Assembly: GCA_036985715.1 (NCBI GenBank) | Contig: BTQE01000001.1 | Span: 1-64,000, forward strand | DNA from: SMXL01 sp036985715 | GTDB lineage: Bacteria; Bacteroidota; Rhodothermia; Rhodothermales; UBA10348 | Direction: 5' to 3' | DNA: 64,000 nucleotides | Shown here: positions 1-7,843 of the stretch, piece by piece | How positions within the stretch are numbered: position 1 is the stretch's first letter | Layout of the letters: each line of letters begins with the position of its first letter | Position numbers and translations under genes: made by a program | The notes under the pieces: model-generated | What the model was told of the DNA's origin: nothing | The model's input: the letters and a program-made list of their open reading frames with translations, nothing else | Database searches by the model: none

Positions 1-117
1 ACGGACGAGGAAATCCGGGCCGCCGTCAAGGATGCCGGGTTCACGGTGACTGAAATCACGTATGCTGAAAAAGACAAAGCCGCGGCCAAGGAGACGGATT
101 CGATCGGAAGGCGCTGA
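1..117 (+). CDS. C-terminal end of a heavy-metal-associated (HMA/MerP-like) protein, partial
   Basis: Only the last 38 codons are in the window; the frame is open from base 1 and stops with TGA at 115-117. The fragment reads as the last helix and strand of an HMA ferredoxin-like fold, with the pattern DEEIRAAVKDAGFTVTEI typical of MerP, CopZ and P-type ATPase metal domains. The CxxC metal loop would lie upstream, outside the window. The stop overlaps the ATG of the next gene by one base, so the two are probably co-translated. A soluble carrier and the tail of a larger transporter cannot be told apart. Confidence 0.7.
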   Translation, partial: TDEEIRAAVKDAGFTVTEITYAEKDKAAAKETDSIGRR

Positions 118-1043
118 TGAGACTGACCTCGATGGGTGTCAGACTCATCCGAATGGTGGTGTGGATGGCCCTGGTTTCAGGAGTCACTCTGCTTCCTGCA
201 GCGCCAGTCAGTGCGCAGATCACGACAAATACGGCATTACCCGTTGCCAGGGGCGTGGGCATAGTTCGCGTTCAGGCGAAAGTATTGCGATCGAGCGGCG
301 ACCACTCAGCCATGAACCGTGAACTGACTGTTCTCATGTTTCCCGCTGTACTTGTTTACGGAGTAACGCCAAAACTGGCAGTCTTCGGCGTACTCCCGAT
401 ACTTCACAAGCAGCTCGAAATCAACGGTCCGACAGGTCGAGTCGAACGAGAAGTTTCCGGACTGGCTGATGCCCGAGCTTTTTTTCGATACACTGTTTAT
501 CAGAAAAACGATCGCGGGGCTACATTCCGAATCGCGCCATTTGCAGGTGTCAAAGTACCTACCGGATCCAAAAACACGTCCGACGAAAATGGATTGCTGC
601 CACGTTCTTTTCAGCTGGGTTCGGGATCGTGGGATCCGCTCATTGGTGCTGTGTTGACGCGCCAGACGTTTTCCTGGCAAATTGACGTATCCCTTTCGTA
701 TAAGTTTAACGGCACCGCTGATCGATTCCGGTTCGGAGACGAGGCCCGCGTGGACGTCGCTTCAAAGGTTCGTATTCTACCACGTCTGCTGGGTAAGGGT
801 GTGCCCAATTACCTATATGCGAATCTCGAGTCGAACCTGATCCGGCGCGATAGAAATAGCATTGATGGTACCAGGGATATCGACTCCGGCGGAATCGTTT
901 GGTATGTGGATCCCGGAATTCAATACATCACTCGCCGCGTTATTTTTGAGACCGCTATTCAGATACCCATGGTACAAGAATTGAATGGTTCGGCGCTCGA
1001 AAACGACTTTGTTTTCATTTTGAGTGCACGCCTGGTATTCTAG
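117..1043 (+). CDS. Outer-membrane beta-barrel protein, phenol MetA-like family
   Basis: A 308-residue exported protein. Residues 1-34 form a signal peptide ending in VSAQ. The rest alternates short amphipathic strands and ends in the phenylalanine-terminated strand (ARLVF) expected of an outer-membrane barrel. The middle has the FRIAPFAGVKVPTG and GSWDPLIGAVLTRQ patterns that recall the putative phenol-degradation MetA family of channel-like proteins. It overlaps the HMA gene by one base and is followed by a MerR-type regulator, so a role in metal efflux or uptake across the outer membrane is plausible. The actual substrate is not visible in the sequence. Confidence 0.65.
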   Translation: MRLTSMGVRLIRMVVWMALVSGVTLLPAAPVSAQITTNTALPVARGVGIVRVQAKVLRSSGDHSAMNRELTVLMFPAVLVYGVTPKLAVFGVLPILHKQLEINGPTGRVEREVSGLADARAFFRYTVYQKNDRGATFRIAPFAGVKVPTGSKNTSDENGLLPRSFQLGSGSWDPLIGAVLTRQTFSWQIDVSLSYKFNGTADRFRFGDEARVDVASKVRILPRLLGKGVPNYLYANLESNLIRRDRNSIDGTRDIDSGGIVWYVDPGIQYITRRVIFETAIQIPMVQELNGSALENDFVFILSARLVF

Positions 1044-1116
1044 ATAAGCCTGGTTTTCTACACGCGATGAATTGCTCGATGCAAATATGGAGACGCAGCT
1101 CAAACGGAACCAACAG

Positions 1117-1509
1117 ATGAAACGAGGACAGCTCGCTAAGATCACAGGTGTCACTCTGGAAACTGTGCGCTATTACGAACAGCGAGGGCTGATCCCGGAG
1201 CCTCGGCGGACAGGATCTGGATATCGGATGTATTCAGAGGACTACATTACGCGCATTCGTTTCATCAAACGCGCGCAGGATTTAGGATTTACTTTGAAGG
1301 AAATCCTCGAGCTTCTTTCGCTCAGTCTCGCCCCTGATTCGGACAGAGCAGATGTGAAGCGTCAAGTCAATGAGAAAATCAGAGACATAGAACTCAAGAT
1401 GGTTGATCTGCAGCGGATTAAAACCGCTCTCGATGAGCTTGTATCCTGTTGCTCAGGTCGCGGCTCAACACACGAATGTCCAATTCTCGAGTTCATGGAG
1501 GCGCAGTAA
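1117..1509 (+). CDS. MerR-family metal-responsive transcriptional regulator
   Basis: A 130-residue MerR-family protein. The N-terminal winged helix-turn-helix carries VRYYEQRGLI, followed by the long dimerisation helix and a C-terminal metal loop. From this ATG the loop cysteines are 111, 112 and 121, matching the positions of MerR Cys117/Cys126 and of CueR/ZntR. The residue at the head of the dimer helix, Cys in MerR and ZntR and Ser77 in CueR, is Arg77 here. ATG 1117 is preferred because it begins MKRGQLAKITGV as in the family and has a GGAA seven bases upstream; TTG 1072 and ATG 1087 are alternatives. Metal specificity is uncertain; mercury is suggested only by context. Confidence 0.85.
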   Translation: MKRGQLAKITGVTLETVRYYEQRGLIPEPRRTGSGYRMYSEDYITRIRFIKRAQDLGFTLKEILELLSLSLAPDSDRADVKRQVNEKIRDIELKMVDLQRIKTALDELVSCCSGRGSTHECPILEFMEAQ

Positions 1510-1546
1510 AATAATACGATCCTGCCCGAAGACAGGGGTGGTCAAG

Positions 1547-1566
1547 CTGCCTCTACCAGAAGGCAG
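1547..1566. terminator. Possible hairpin between convergent genes
   Basis: CTGCCT and AGGCAG form a perfect 6-bp stem with an 8-base loop, located between the convergent MerR-type gene and the secreted-protein gene. There is no clear U-tract, so its role as a terminator is weakly supported. Confidence 0.3.
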
Positions 1567-1660
1567 GTGCAGTGCTTAGGTTCAAATAAATGAAGTTGGT
1601 GTTATATAGTAGCCAGACTTTACGACCCCAGCTGAAAAAAATCTCATACCGAGCTGTAGT

Positions 1661-2266
1661 CTACATCGAGAAGACTTTTATGGCTTTTTCCATGCCTTCT
1701 GAACCCTTAGTTCCAGTTAGGGGGCCATTGCACTCGACCATGAGTTTACTGGTATCCTCGGGGCCGTCGTGGCGACCGGGGGTCACCTTCTCCAGGATGA
1801 ACATCATGTTTAGGCCCGTTTCATAAAGGTTGTCGCCCTCCCGGTACTCAAGTGTGCCGGTACCATCCTCGTTCATCTCGATATCGCCGAGGCTATACCA
1901 CTGGGTAATCAGACCGGCTACATCGCCGAACGGTGGTGGTTCAGAAACAATGCCTTTTTCTGGGTCGCCATCGACAAACATCTTGGAAATGTAGGCGTGG
2001 GCGTCGATCTCAAACAGAAACACCTCGTACCCTGTGTCGGACGATGGGAAATTCTTCACTTCCACTCTCACCTGTCCTTTGTCCCAGTCGCCGACTACAT
2101 ATCCTTTTGCACCGACAAGCGGTTTATCGACGTACACTTTTCTTACCGTGCCCTCGTTCATTTCTGAAACGCCGCGGTGGCGAACATCCGATGATTGGCC
2201 AAAACCGGTCGTTGCAGAGATGAATAAAAATACCAGGACAGCCACTGTATTCAGTATTGCTTTCAT
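1661..2266 (-). CDS. Secreted protein of unknown function, divergent from the mer operon
   Basis: A 201-residue protein. ATG 2266 is chosen because it is preceded by GGAAGA and starts a clear signal peptide (residues 1-24, ending TGFGQ); a longer open frame to 2350 would bury this signal. The mature part has alternating beta-strand segments with conserved-looking acidic and aromatic residues, but I do not recognise a family. It is transcribed away from the ArsR gene, and the ~135 bp between them contains two operator-like repeats, so it may share metal control. A periplasmic or surface role is inferred from the signal only. Confidence 0.6.
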   Translation of the reverse strand: MKAILNTVAVLVFLFISATTGFGQSSDVRHRGVSEMNEGTVRKVYVDKPLVGAKGYVVGDWDKGQVRVEVKNFPSSDTGYEVFLFEIDAHAYISKMFVDGDPEKGIVSEPPPFGDVAGLITQWYSLGDIEMNEDGTGTLEYREGDNLYETGLNMMFILEKVTPGRHDGPEDTSKLMVECNGPLTGTKGSEGMEKAIKVFSM

Positions 2267-2353
2267 TTGATCTTCCGTTGATTCTGGCGGGTGGGTAGTT
2301 CCGCGAAACGCGGTGGCTGTAACGGTTTCTCGCGACAGCCCACGGAACATTAT

Positions 2354-2400
2354 AACATAACGGTTATATTAGAGCAAGTTTATTAACATATCGGTTATAT
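2354..2400. promoter_or_regulatory. Two tandem operator-like repeats upstream of the ArsR gene
   Basis: AACATAACGGTTATAT at 2354-2369 is repeated with one change (AACATATCGGTTATAT) at 2385-2400, 31 bases apart, about three helical turns. The first copy contains an ATAAC-G-GTTAT inverted repeat. The second ends one base before the ArsR-family start codon. AT-rich imperfect palindromes of this type are typical ArsR/SmtB operators. I infer that they control both the merTPA side and the divergent secreted protein. Confidence 0.6.
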
Positions 2401-2401
2401 A

Positions 2402-2836
2402 ATGCCTCAAAAAGAGTTAACGGATCGAACATGCATTCGAACGAACGTCGATGCTGCGAAACTTCAATCGCTCAGAAAAGATGCTTTTTCGAACGATCAC
2501 ATTGTTGCCCTGTCGGCCTTTATGTCTGCAGCCGGTAATGAAACGCGTTTACGGATTTTATACGTGCTATGGCGAGCCGGTGAGCTTTGCGTGTGCGACC
2601 TGTCCGATGTCTGCGGCATCTCACAACCAGCCGTATCACGGCATCTGAAAATTCTAAGAGAGAAGGCCTTGGTCGAGTCACGGCGCGACGCACAGACACT
2701 GTATTACCATATCTATTCAGAGAACCCGTTCGCCCACATGCTCGAGTCCCTTTTTGGGCAGCAGGCCGAATCTGATATTTACCTCACATTTGAGGCCGCT
2801 GGACAATTAGTGAATCTTACTCACAGCGAGAAATGA
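2402..2836 (+). CDS. ArsR/SmtB-family metal-sensing repressor of the mer operon
   Basis: A 144-residue winged-helix repressor. The DNA-recognition helix region is GISQPAVSRHLKIL (72-85). The metal site in the helix before it has the ArsR-type ELCVCDL pattern with Cys63 and Cys65, plus Cys71. An N-terminal Cys11, as in CadC-type sensors, supports the early ATG at 2402, although no Shine-Dalgarno is visible and the operator-like repeat abuts the start, so the message may be nearly leaderless. The stop overlaps the merTP start by four bases. ArsR-family regulators of merA are known in actinobacteria; here it is the likely direct regulator of the genes that follow. Confidence 0.9.
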   Translation: MPQKELTDRTCIRTNVDAAKLQSLRKDAFSNDHIVALSAFMSAAGNETRLRILYVLWRAGELCVCDLSDVCGISQPAVSRHLKILREKALVESRRDAQTLYYHIYSENPFAHMLESLFGQQAESDIYLTFEAAGQLVNLTHSEK

Positions 2837-3438
2837 CAGAACCAAACAAAAAGAACTGGGGCATGATGGGCGCGCTGGGCGCTGGTGTGTTTTCATCTGC
2901 ATGCTGTACGATACCACTTGCACTCGTTACACTCGGCGTGGGCGGATCATTCGTCGGATCATTCAAGGCTATGGAGCCTTACCGACCGTTTTTTATCGCT
3001 ATTGCCGTGGTTGCGTTCGGATACGTTGTCTTCCGAGAAATCCAACGCTCGCGGAGGCCTGACTGTGATTGCGAAGGTGAGATGAGCAAGACCGCGCGAC
3101 GATCATTTCTTGCCATCGGCTTATTGATCACCGCAGGATTGATAGCCTCTCCCTGGATTATTCGGGGCACGTGGGACCACGATACCAGTGCCATTACCGC
3201 TGAACTCCAAGGATTGAGCCAGGTTGTTCTCGAAGTTGACGGTATGACGTGTGCCGCCTGCAATATCACGGTGTCTCGCGCGCTCACCAATCTCGACGGA
3301 GTAGAGGAAGCACTTGTCACGTTCGAGCCGCCACAGGCAGTGGTGCGTTTCGATCCAACACGAGTCTCAATCAACGATATGGAAGTAGCCACGGCGAACG
3401 TTGGCTATCCAGCGAAACTGAAAGTGGGTGCATTGTGA
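2833..3438 (+). CDS. merT: MerT-MerP fusion mercuric ion transporter
   Basis: A 201-residue inner-membrane protein. The MerT part has three hydrophobic segments (about 12-40, 52-68, 92-111), the vicinal Cys24-Cys25 pair in the first segment, and a second thiol pair (Cys78, Cys80) in the cytoplasmic loop. After the third segment an HMA domain (about 130-200) carries the GMTCAAC metal loop (Cys140, Cys143), the part played by separate MerP in classical operons. It should bring Hg(II) to MerA in the cytoplasm. It overlaps both neighbours (four bases with arsR, one with merA), which indicates tight co-translation. Confidence 0.92.
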   Translation: MTEPNKKNWGMMGALGAGVFSSACCTIPLALVTLGVGGSFVGSFKAMEPYRPFFIAIAVVAFGYVVFREIQRSRRPDCDCEGEMSKTARRSFLAIGLLITAGLIASPWIIRGTWDHDTSAITAELQGLSQVVLEVDGMTCAACNITVSRALTNLDGVEEALVTFEPPQAVVRFDPTRVSINDMEVATANVGYPAKLKVGAL

Positions 3439-4910
3439 TGGAAGCTGAGTTTGACAACAATGGAGTGGACCGCGAACCCTCCACAGACGAAGAGAACGAG
3501 TCGAGTACCCAGACCTACGATCTTGTGATCGTAGGCGGGGGATCTGCCGCATTTTCAGCAGCCATCAAGACGAGTGAGCTTGGCGGGCGTGCCGTCATCA
3601 TTAACGACGGGCTTCCGATCGGAGGTACCTGTGTAAACGTCGGTTGTATCCCGAGCAAGGTCATGATTCGGGCTGCCGACGCGCATCACCGAACTATGAA
3701 TCATGGTTTTGATGGAATTGAATCGGAAAGCCGGATCTCAGACTTCGGCGCAATCACGCTTCAAACGCAGGCGTTGGTCGAGGGTCTAAGAAAAAGTAAA
3801 TACACCGATGTTGTTGCGGAAGATGCCAATATCAGTGTGGTTGACGAAAGAGCCACCATCATCGATTCGCATACTGTTCAGGCAGGAAGAAGCATATTTA
3901 CAACGAATAATATTCTGATTGCCACCGGCACACGCACATTCGTTCCGCCCATCAGCGGAATCGGCAGCGTGCCATATCTAACGAACGAGACGCTCTATTC
4001 GCTGCCTGAGCTTCCGGACCGGTTGATCGTTCTCGGCGGTGGCTACGTCGCATTGGAAAACGCGCAGATGCTCGCCCGACTCGGCTCGAAAGTGATACTG
4101 CTTCAGAGATCGGCGCGAGTTCTAAAGACTGAGTCTGAAGAAATAACCGCTGCTCTCGGCGCGTTTCTTGAGGAAGATGGTGTGGAGATCAAGACAGGGG
4201 TCGACGTTGAGGAAGTTCGCGAGGTCGACGGTCATATTGAAATAGACGTACTCATCTCAGATGAGCGCTCCACCCTCGAAGGATCTCACGTTCTATTGGC
4301 GACGGGTCGAACGGGAAATACCGAGAATATCGGCCTCGAAGCATTGGGCATTGAGACGGATGAAAGAGGATTCCTTACGGTCGATGAAACTCTTCGAACC
4401 AGTGTACCCAATATTTTTGGCGCTGGAGATGTGATCGGCGAGCACCAGTTTGTGTATACAGCGGCGTATGAAGGGAGTCTCGCTGCGGAGAATGGGCCAC
4501 ATTCCATGCAGAAAGAGCGGGACTACACGGCGCTTCCATGGGTCATTTTCACGGATCCTCAGCTGGCTGGCGTAGGGTTGGACGAACAGCAAGCGGAGGC
4601 CGCAGGAATCGACTACGAGGTTACGAAACTCGACCTGAAGCACGTTCCGCGTGCATTGGCTGCCCGCGATACCCGAGGATTCATCAAGTTACTGCGAGAT
4701 ACTGCGACGGATCGGCTGATAGGGGCACGCATACTCGCACCGGAGGGAAGTGAGCTTCTCATGGAAGTCTCCCTTGCTATCAAATACGGAATAACAGTCG
4801 ACGAGATCAAATCGACGTTTCATCCCTACCTCACGCTCAGCGAGGGCATCAAGCTGGCAGCGATCTCATTCGGAAAGGACATTGAAAAGCTGAGTTGCTG
4901 TGCGGCGTAA
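3438..4910 (+). CDS. merA: Mercuric(II) reductase MerA
   Basis: A 490-residue FAD/NADPH disulfide oxidoreductase that reduces Hg(II) to volatile Hg(0) in the cytoplasm. Seen in the sequence: an N-terminal FAD-binding GGGSAAFSAA motif, the redox-active GTCVNVGCIPSK (Cys65, Cys70), a second dinucleotide fold (LGGGYVALE), the GAGDV FAD motif, and the C-terminal Cys487-Cys488 pair that hands mercury to the active site and separates MerA from other family members. It lacks an N-terminal HMA domain; residues 1-25 are an acidic linker. The ATG overlaps the merTP stop by one base, which sets the start; the frame upstream of it is a shadow of merTP. Confidence 0.95.
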   Translation: MEAEFDNNGVDREPSTDEENESSTQTYDLVIVGGGSAAFSAAIKTSELGGRAVIINDGLPIGGTCVNVGCIPSKVMIRAADAHHRTMNHGFDGIESESRISDFGAITLQTQALVEGLRKSKYTDVVAEDANISVVDERATIIDSHTVQAGRSIFTTNNILIATGTRTFVPPISGIGSVPYLTNETLYSLPELPDRLIVLGGGYVALENAQMLARLGSKVILLQRSARVLKTESEEITAALGAFLEEDGVEIKTGVDVEEVREVDGHIEIDVLISDERSTLEGSHVLLATGRTGNTENIGLEALGIETDERGFLTVDETLRTSVPNIFGAGDVIGEHQFVYTAAYEGSLAAENGPHSMQKERDYTALPWVIFTDPQLAGVGLDEQQAEAAGIDYEVTKLDLKHVPRALAARDTRGFIKLLRDTATDRLIGARILAPEGSELLMEVSLAIKYGITVDEIKSTFHPYLTLSEGIKLAAISFGKDIEKLSCCAA

Positions 4911-4951
4911 ATGGCGACACCAGCGACACTCGGTACAACTACTGATAAAAA

Positions 4952-5437
4952 ATGAAAAACCCGATATACATCTTGCGAATTGCACTTATCTCTCTCTTTC
5001 TTCTTCCAATTTCGGTCCGGATCTCCATCTCTCAACAGGCGGGACCGGCACCACCGGAATTTCTCGTGACGACGCCATCGAATTATGACTTCGACGACAC
5101 CGTTAATATTCTGAAAGGTGCGATCGAGGAGCAGAATCTCATGGTCGTTCTCGAAATCGATGCGCAACGAATGCTGCGAATGGTAGATGTCCAAAGTGGC
5201 GGGATGACACAAATCCTGTTCTTTCATCCCCGATATATGAAGCGAATCATAGCCGCCAATAGGAACGCCGGGATTGCCCCTCCTCTGAAAGTAGTCGTCG
5301 TGGAAACGCCAAATGGGAAGGTTATGGTACGCTATGAACAGCCCGAACATCTTTTCGAGGCATACGAAGGGCTATCCGAAATTGCAGCAGAGTTGGATGC
5401 GGTTGTTCGGACGATTGTCGCAGAAGTGAATTCTTGA
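4952..5437 (+). CDS. Secreted DUF302-domain protein
   Basis: A 161-residue protein with a signal peptide (about 1-27). The mature region looks like a DUF302 domain: the TPSNYDFDDTVNILKGAIEEQNLMVVLEID opening region, the central FFHPRYMKRIIAAN segment and the ending on a VVETPNGKVMVRY strand followed by a helix. DUF302 proteins are small alpha/beta proteins of uncertain function, often next to metal and redox genes. It lies 41 bases after merA on the same strand, so it is likely a late member of the mer transcript. Confidence 0.7.
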   Translation: MKNPIYILRIALISLFLLPISVRISISQQAGPAPPEFLVTTPSNYDFDDTVNILKGAIEEQNLMVVLEIDAQRMLRMVDVQSGGMTQILFFHPRYMKRIIAANRNAGIAPPLKVVVVETPNGKVMVRYEQPEHLFEAYEGLSEIAAELDAVVRTIVAEVNS

Positions 5438-5465
5438 GCCACCCAACAAACATGATTACACTGTT

Positions 5466-6206
5466 ATGAAGGATCGAAAGCGAGCTGTACTCATACTTCT
5501 GGCATTCATCGCAGGTGGGGCCGTACCCATTCAGTTGGTAACCCTCTCATTCGGGTACGCACAGTACATTCAACAGGTATCACTTGGGCCGAAAGTCATC
5601 ATAACGGCCCATGAATTTGCTGTCTGGTATGTTCCATTCGTTTATATCCCAGCTCTTCTGTTGTTGATTGGAATTGCCTGGTATTCAAGAAGCCACTACC
5701 CAGATGTGTTTCGGCGTATCATCATTGGACTCGGGGTGGGTGTTCTTGCGACGGTGTCCCTTGATTTCTTCCGAGAAATGGGTGTTATCAACAGTTGGCT
5801 AGCGGGAGATACGCCCAAAATGTTTGGTAAAATGGTTACAGGAAGTAGCAATTTCGCCTACTTCTATCCGATAGGATTCTTCGTCCACCTTATGAACGGA
5901 GCAAATTTCGGTCTTTTCTATACTTTCGTTTGGGGCAGGCGCGGCTCATATAAATCGGCCATTGCCTGGGCTACACTATGGGCGCTCGTTATCGAATTGG
6001 GAATGATGACCCTTCCTCCAATTGCTCCGATGCTCGGAGCGTTCGGTAGCCGGTTCGCGTGGCCCGAACTTTTCCTCCTGACTCTAGTGGCACATCTTGC
6101 GTTTGGAATAACGTTGGGCATCCTCTCGCAGTACTTTTTGCGGTCGGAAGACGAGGGGGGACTTTTTCGATTCCTACGAGGACATCAGGCTGAGATTTCG
6201 AATTGA
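5466..6206 (+). CDS. Multi-spanning membrane protein of unknown function
   Basis: A 246-residue integral membrane protein with about seven hydrophobic segments (roughly 7-27, 43-67, 83-101, 130-150, 163-183, 196-220) and short polar loops. I do not recognise a named family. The segment FFVHLMNGANFGLFYTFVWG, with an in-membrane His and Asn, may be functional. It sits between the DUF302 protein and the CusF-like lipoprotein with spacings of 28 and 1 bases, so it is probably part of the same metal-responsive transcript. Confidence 0.6.
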   Translation: MKDRKRAVLILLAFIAGGAVPIQLVTLSFGYAQYIQQVSLGPKVIITAHEFAVWYVPFVYIPALLLLIGIAWYSRSHYPDVFRRIIIGLGVGVLATVSLDFFREMGVINSWLAGDTPKMFGKMVTGSSNFAYFYPIGFFVHLMNGANFGLFYTFVWGRRGSYKSAIAWATLWALVIELGMMTLPPIAPMLGAFGSRFAWPELFLLTLVAHLAFGITLGILSQYFLRSEDEGGLFRFLRGHQAEISN

Positions 6207-6207
6207 G

Positions 6208-6537
6208 ATGAAGATCTTAAGCCAAACGGTTTTAAGCGTTGCCGTTGTAGCAACGGTAATTGTTTCCTGCCAGACAGAACCAGAGGGCCTGTCCACGGTA
6301 GAGACCTCAAGGGTATTCGAAGGAGCCGGTCGAATTTCCGAGCTCCTGCCCGGCGGCCAGCATGTTAAAATTACCCATGGGCAGCTCGGCGATTTCATGG
6401 AAGCCATGGAGATGTCTTTTGAAATTGCCGACACGCTTCATCTCGTAGGTGCCACCCAGGGGGATTCAATTCACTTTTCTTTGCGCGTACAGCCCGATGG
6501 ATACTTCTTTATAGAAGACCTGGAGGTCGTCCGCTAA
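6208..6537 (+). CDS. CusF-like copper-binding lipoprotein
   Basis: A 109-residue lipoprotein: hydrophobic leader ending VIVSC, with Cys21 as the likely lipidated residue. The remainder matches the small CusF-type copper-binding beta-barrel, with GRISELLPGGQHVKITHG followed by a FMEAMEMSF metal loop (two Met and a nearby His) and a closing strand FFIEDLEVV. CusF-type domains hold Cu(I)/Ag(I) in the periplasm and pass it to efflux pumps or SCO-like proteins. It starts one base after the previous stop. Confidence 0.75.
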   Translation: MKILSQTVLSVAVVATVIVSCQTEPEGLSTVETSRVFEGAGRISELLPGGQHVKITHGQLGDFMEAMEMSFEIADTLHLVGATQGDSIHFSLRVQPDGYFFIEDLEVVR

Positions 6538-6766
6538 GGATCGAGCTTTTTCGGTGTTTCTACAGGCGTTTCGATGAAAGCTATATAACAACGGAGACCC
6601 CACCTCTGCACTGAATATGACAGGCTAACAAGAGCCCTCATTTGCCAATTCGCCTGCTTTTTCCTAAATAACGGTGAAAGTGGTCGACTCGTCCCGCACC
6701 CGAACCCGCGGCCCAGCCGTCCGGAATATCCGGATCTTTTGGAAATCGTTATCACCGGAGATCGCC

Positions 6767-7819
6767 ATGCCTGACCTGGAAAAGCCTCATTCCGATCTCG
6801 AACCTGACTCCGAAGATATCTCGGGCGCCCAACAAATTGCGTCGAAAGTGTCGGAACGGGTGACGAAGTTAGCAGGAATCGAAAAACTGGAAGGATTCAG
6901 CTTACGCGATTTTTTTGATGAGGTGTTCAGACGACACTCCCGAGATGAGGTCGAGGAATACTTTACGGTAGGGGCCAGATCAACTACACCCGCCATCGCA
7001 GACATCGATACGAGCTGGCCACGGCCGTGGGTGTTCTTCAAAACATTCGTGGGTGCGGTCGTTGTCTATTTCCTGTTCGTGCAGGCCTGGAAGGAATTTG
7101 GCAACCTGAACCTCGTTCCGGGGCTCATCATGGTGGGTTCATTTGCCGTTCCGATATCGGCCCTCATTTTCTTCGTGGAAGTGAACGCGCGCAGAAATGT
7201 CTCCCTCTATGAGGTGTTGCGCCTTGTTTTCGTTGGCGGCATTCTTTCTTTGATTCTGTCACTGGTTCTTTTTCAGGTGAGTTATGCGCTTGAACTGAAT
7301 TGGCTCGGCGCCTCGGTTGCCGGACTGGTGGAAGAGCCCGGAAAGCTTCTCGCGCTTTTTATCGTCGTCAACGTGACGAAATACAGGTACACGCTCAACG
7401 GACTTCTCTTTGGTGCGGCCGTCGGGACGGGTTTCGCCGCTTTCGAAAGCGCTGGATATGCCCTCCGTACGCTGCTCGTCAGTCCGGATCCGGACGCGAT
7501 GATGGACATCATCATGCTCAGAGGAATGTTGGCCCCTTTCGGACACATCGTCTGGACGGCGATGGGCGGAGCCGCGCTTTGGAAAGTAAAAGGCCCGAGA
7601 AAATTCCAGTTCGGCATGGTGACGGATGTCCGATTCGTGCGCATTTTCACGATTGCCGTCGTGATGCACATGTTCTGGAATTCTCCGCTTTATCTGCCCT
7701 TTTACGGGAAATACGTGATCATCGGAGTCGTTGCATGGATCATTATTTTCGCCCTCATCCAGGATGGATTGAAGCAGATTCGGGAAGAAAAAGCGGAACT
7801 CATATCCGGTCTGACTTAG
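6767..7819 (+). CDS. PrsW-family intramembrane glutamic protease homologue
   Basis: A 350-residue membrane protein. The start ATG 6767 has GGAG nine bases upstream; an upstream GTG extension lacks support. A charged ~85-residue cytoplasmic N-terminus precedes about eight hydrophobic segments. Family motifs are intact: FFVEVNARRN (Glu138), LVEEPGK (Glu189-Glu190), GTGFAAFES (Glu227), the RGMLAPFGHIVWTAMGG segment and a late HMFWNSP. PrsW proteins cleave membrane substrates such as anti-sigma factors; no target is visible next to this gene. It stands alone, between the mer island and the converging giant gene. Confidence 0.85.
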   Translation: MPDLEKPHSDLEPDSEDISGAQQIASKVSERVTKLAGIEKLEGFSLRDFFDEVFRRHSRDEVEEYFTVGARSTTPAIADIDTSWPRPWVFFKTFVGAVVVYFLFVQAWKEFGNLNLVPGLIMVGSFAVPISALIFFVEVNARRNVSLYEVLRLVFVGGILSLILSLVLFQVSYALELNWLGASVAGLVEEPGKLLALFIVVNVTKYRYTLNGLLFGAAVGTGFAAFESAGYALRTLLVSPDPDAMMDIIMLRGMLAPFGHIVWTAMGGAALWKVKGPRKFQFGMVTDVRFVRIFTIAVVMHMFWNSPLYLPFYGKYVIIGVVAWIIIFALIQDGLKQIREEKAELISGLT

Positions 7820-7843
7820 CGAATCTGAGAGGAATTTGACACT

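Noticed and set aside
7259..7671. Two overlapping minus-strand frames inside the PrsW-like gene
   Set aside because: Composition is that of the complement of a membrane-protein frame; no ribosome site.
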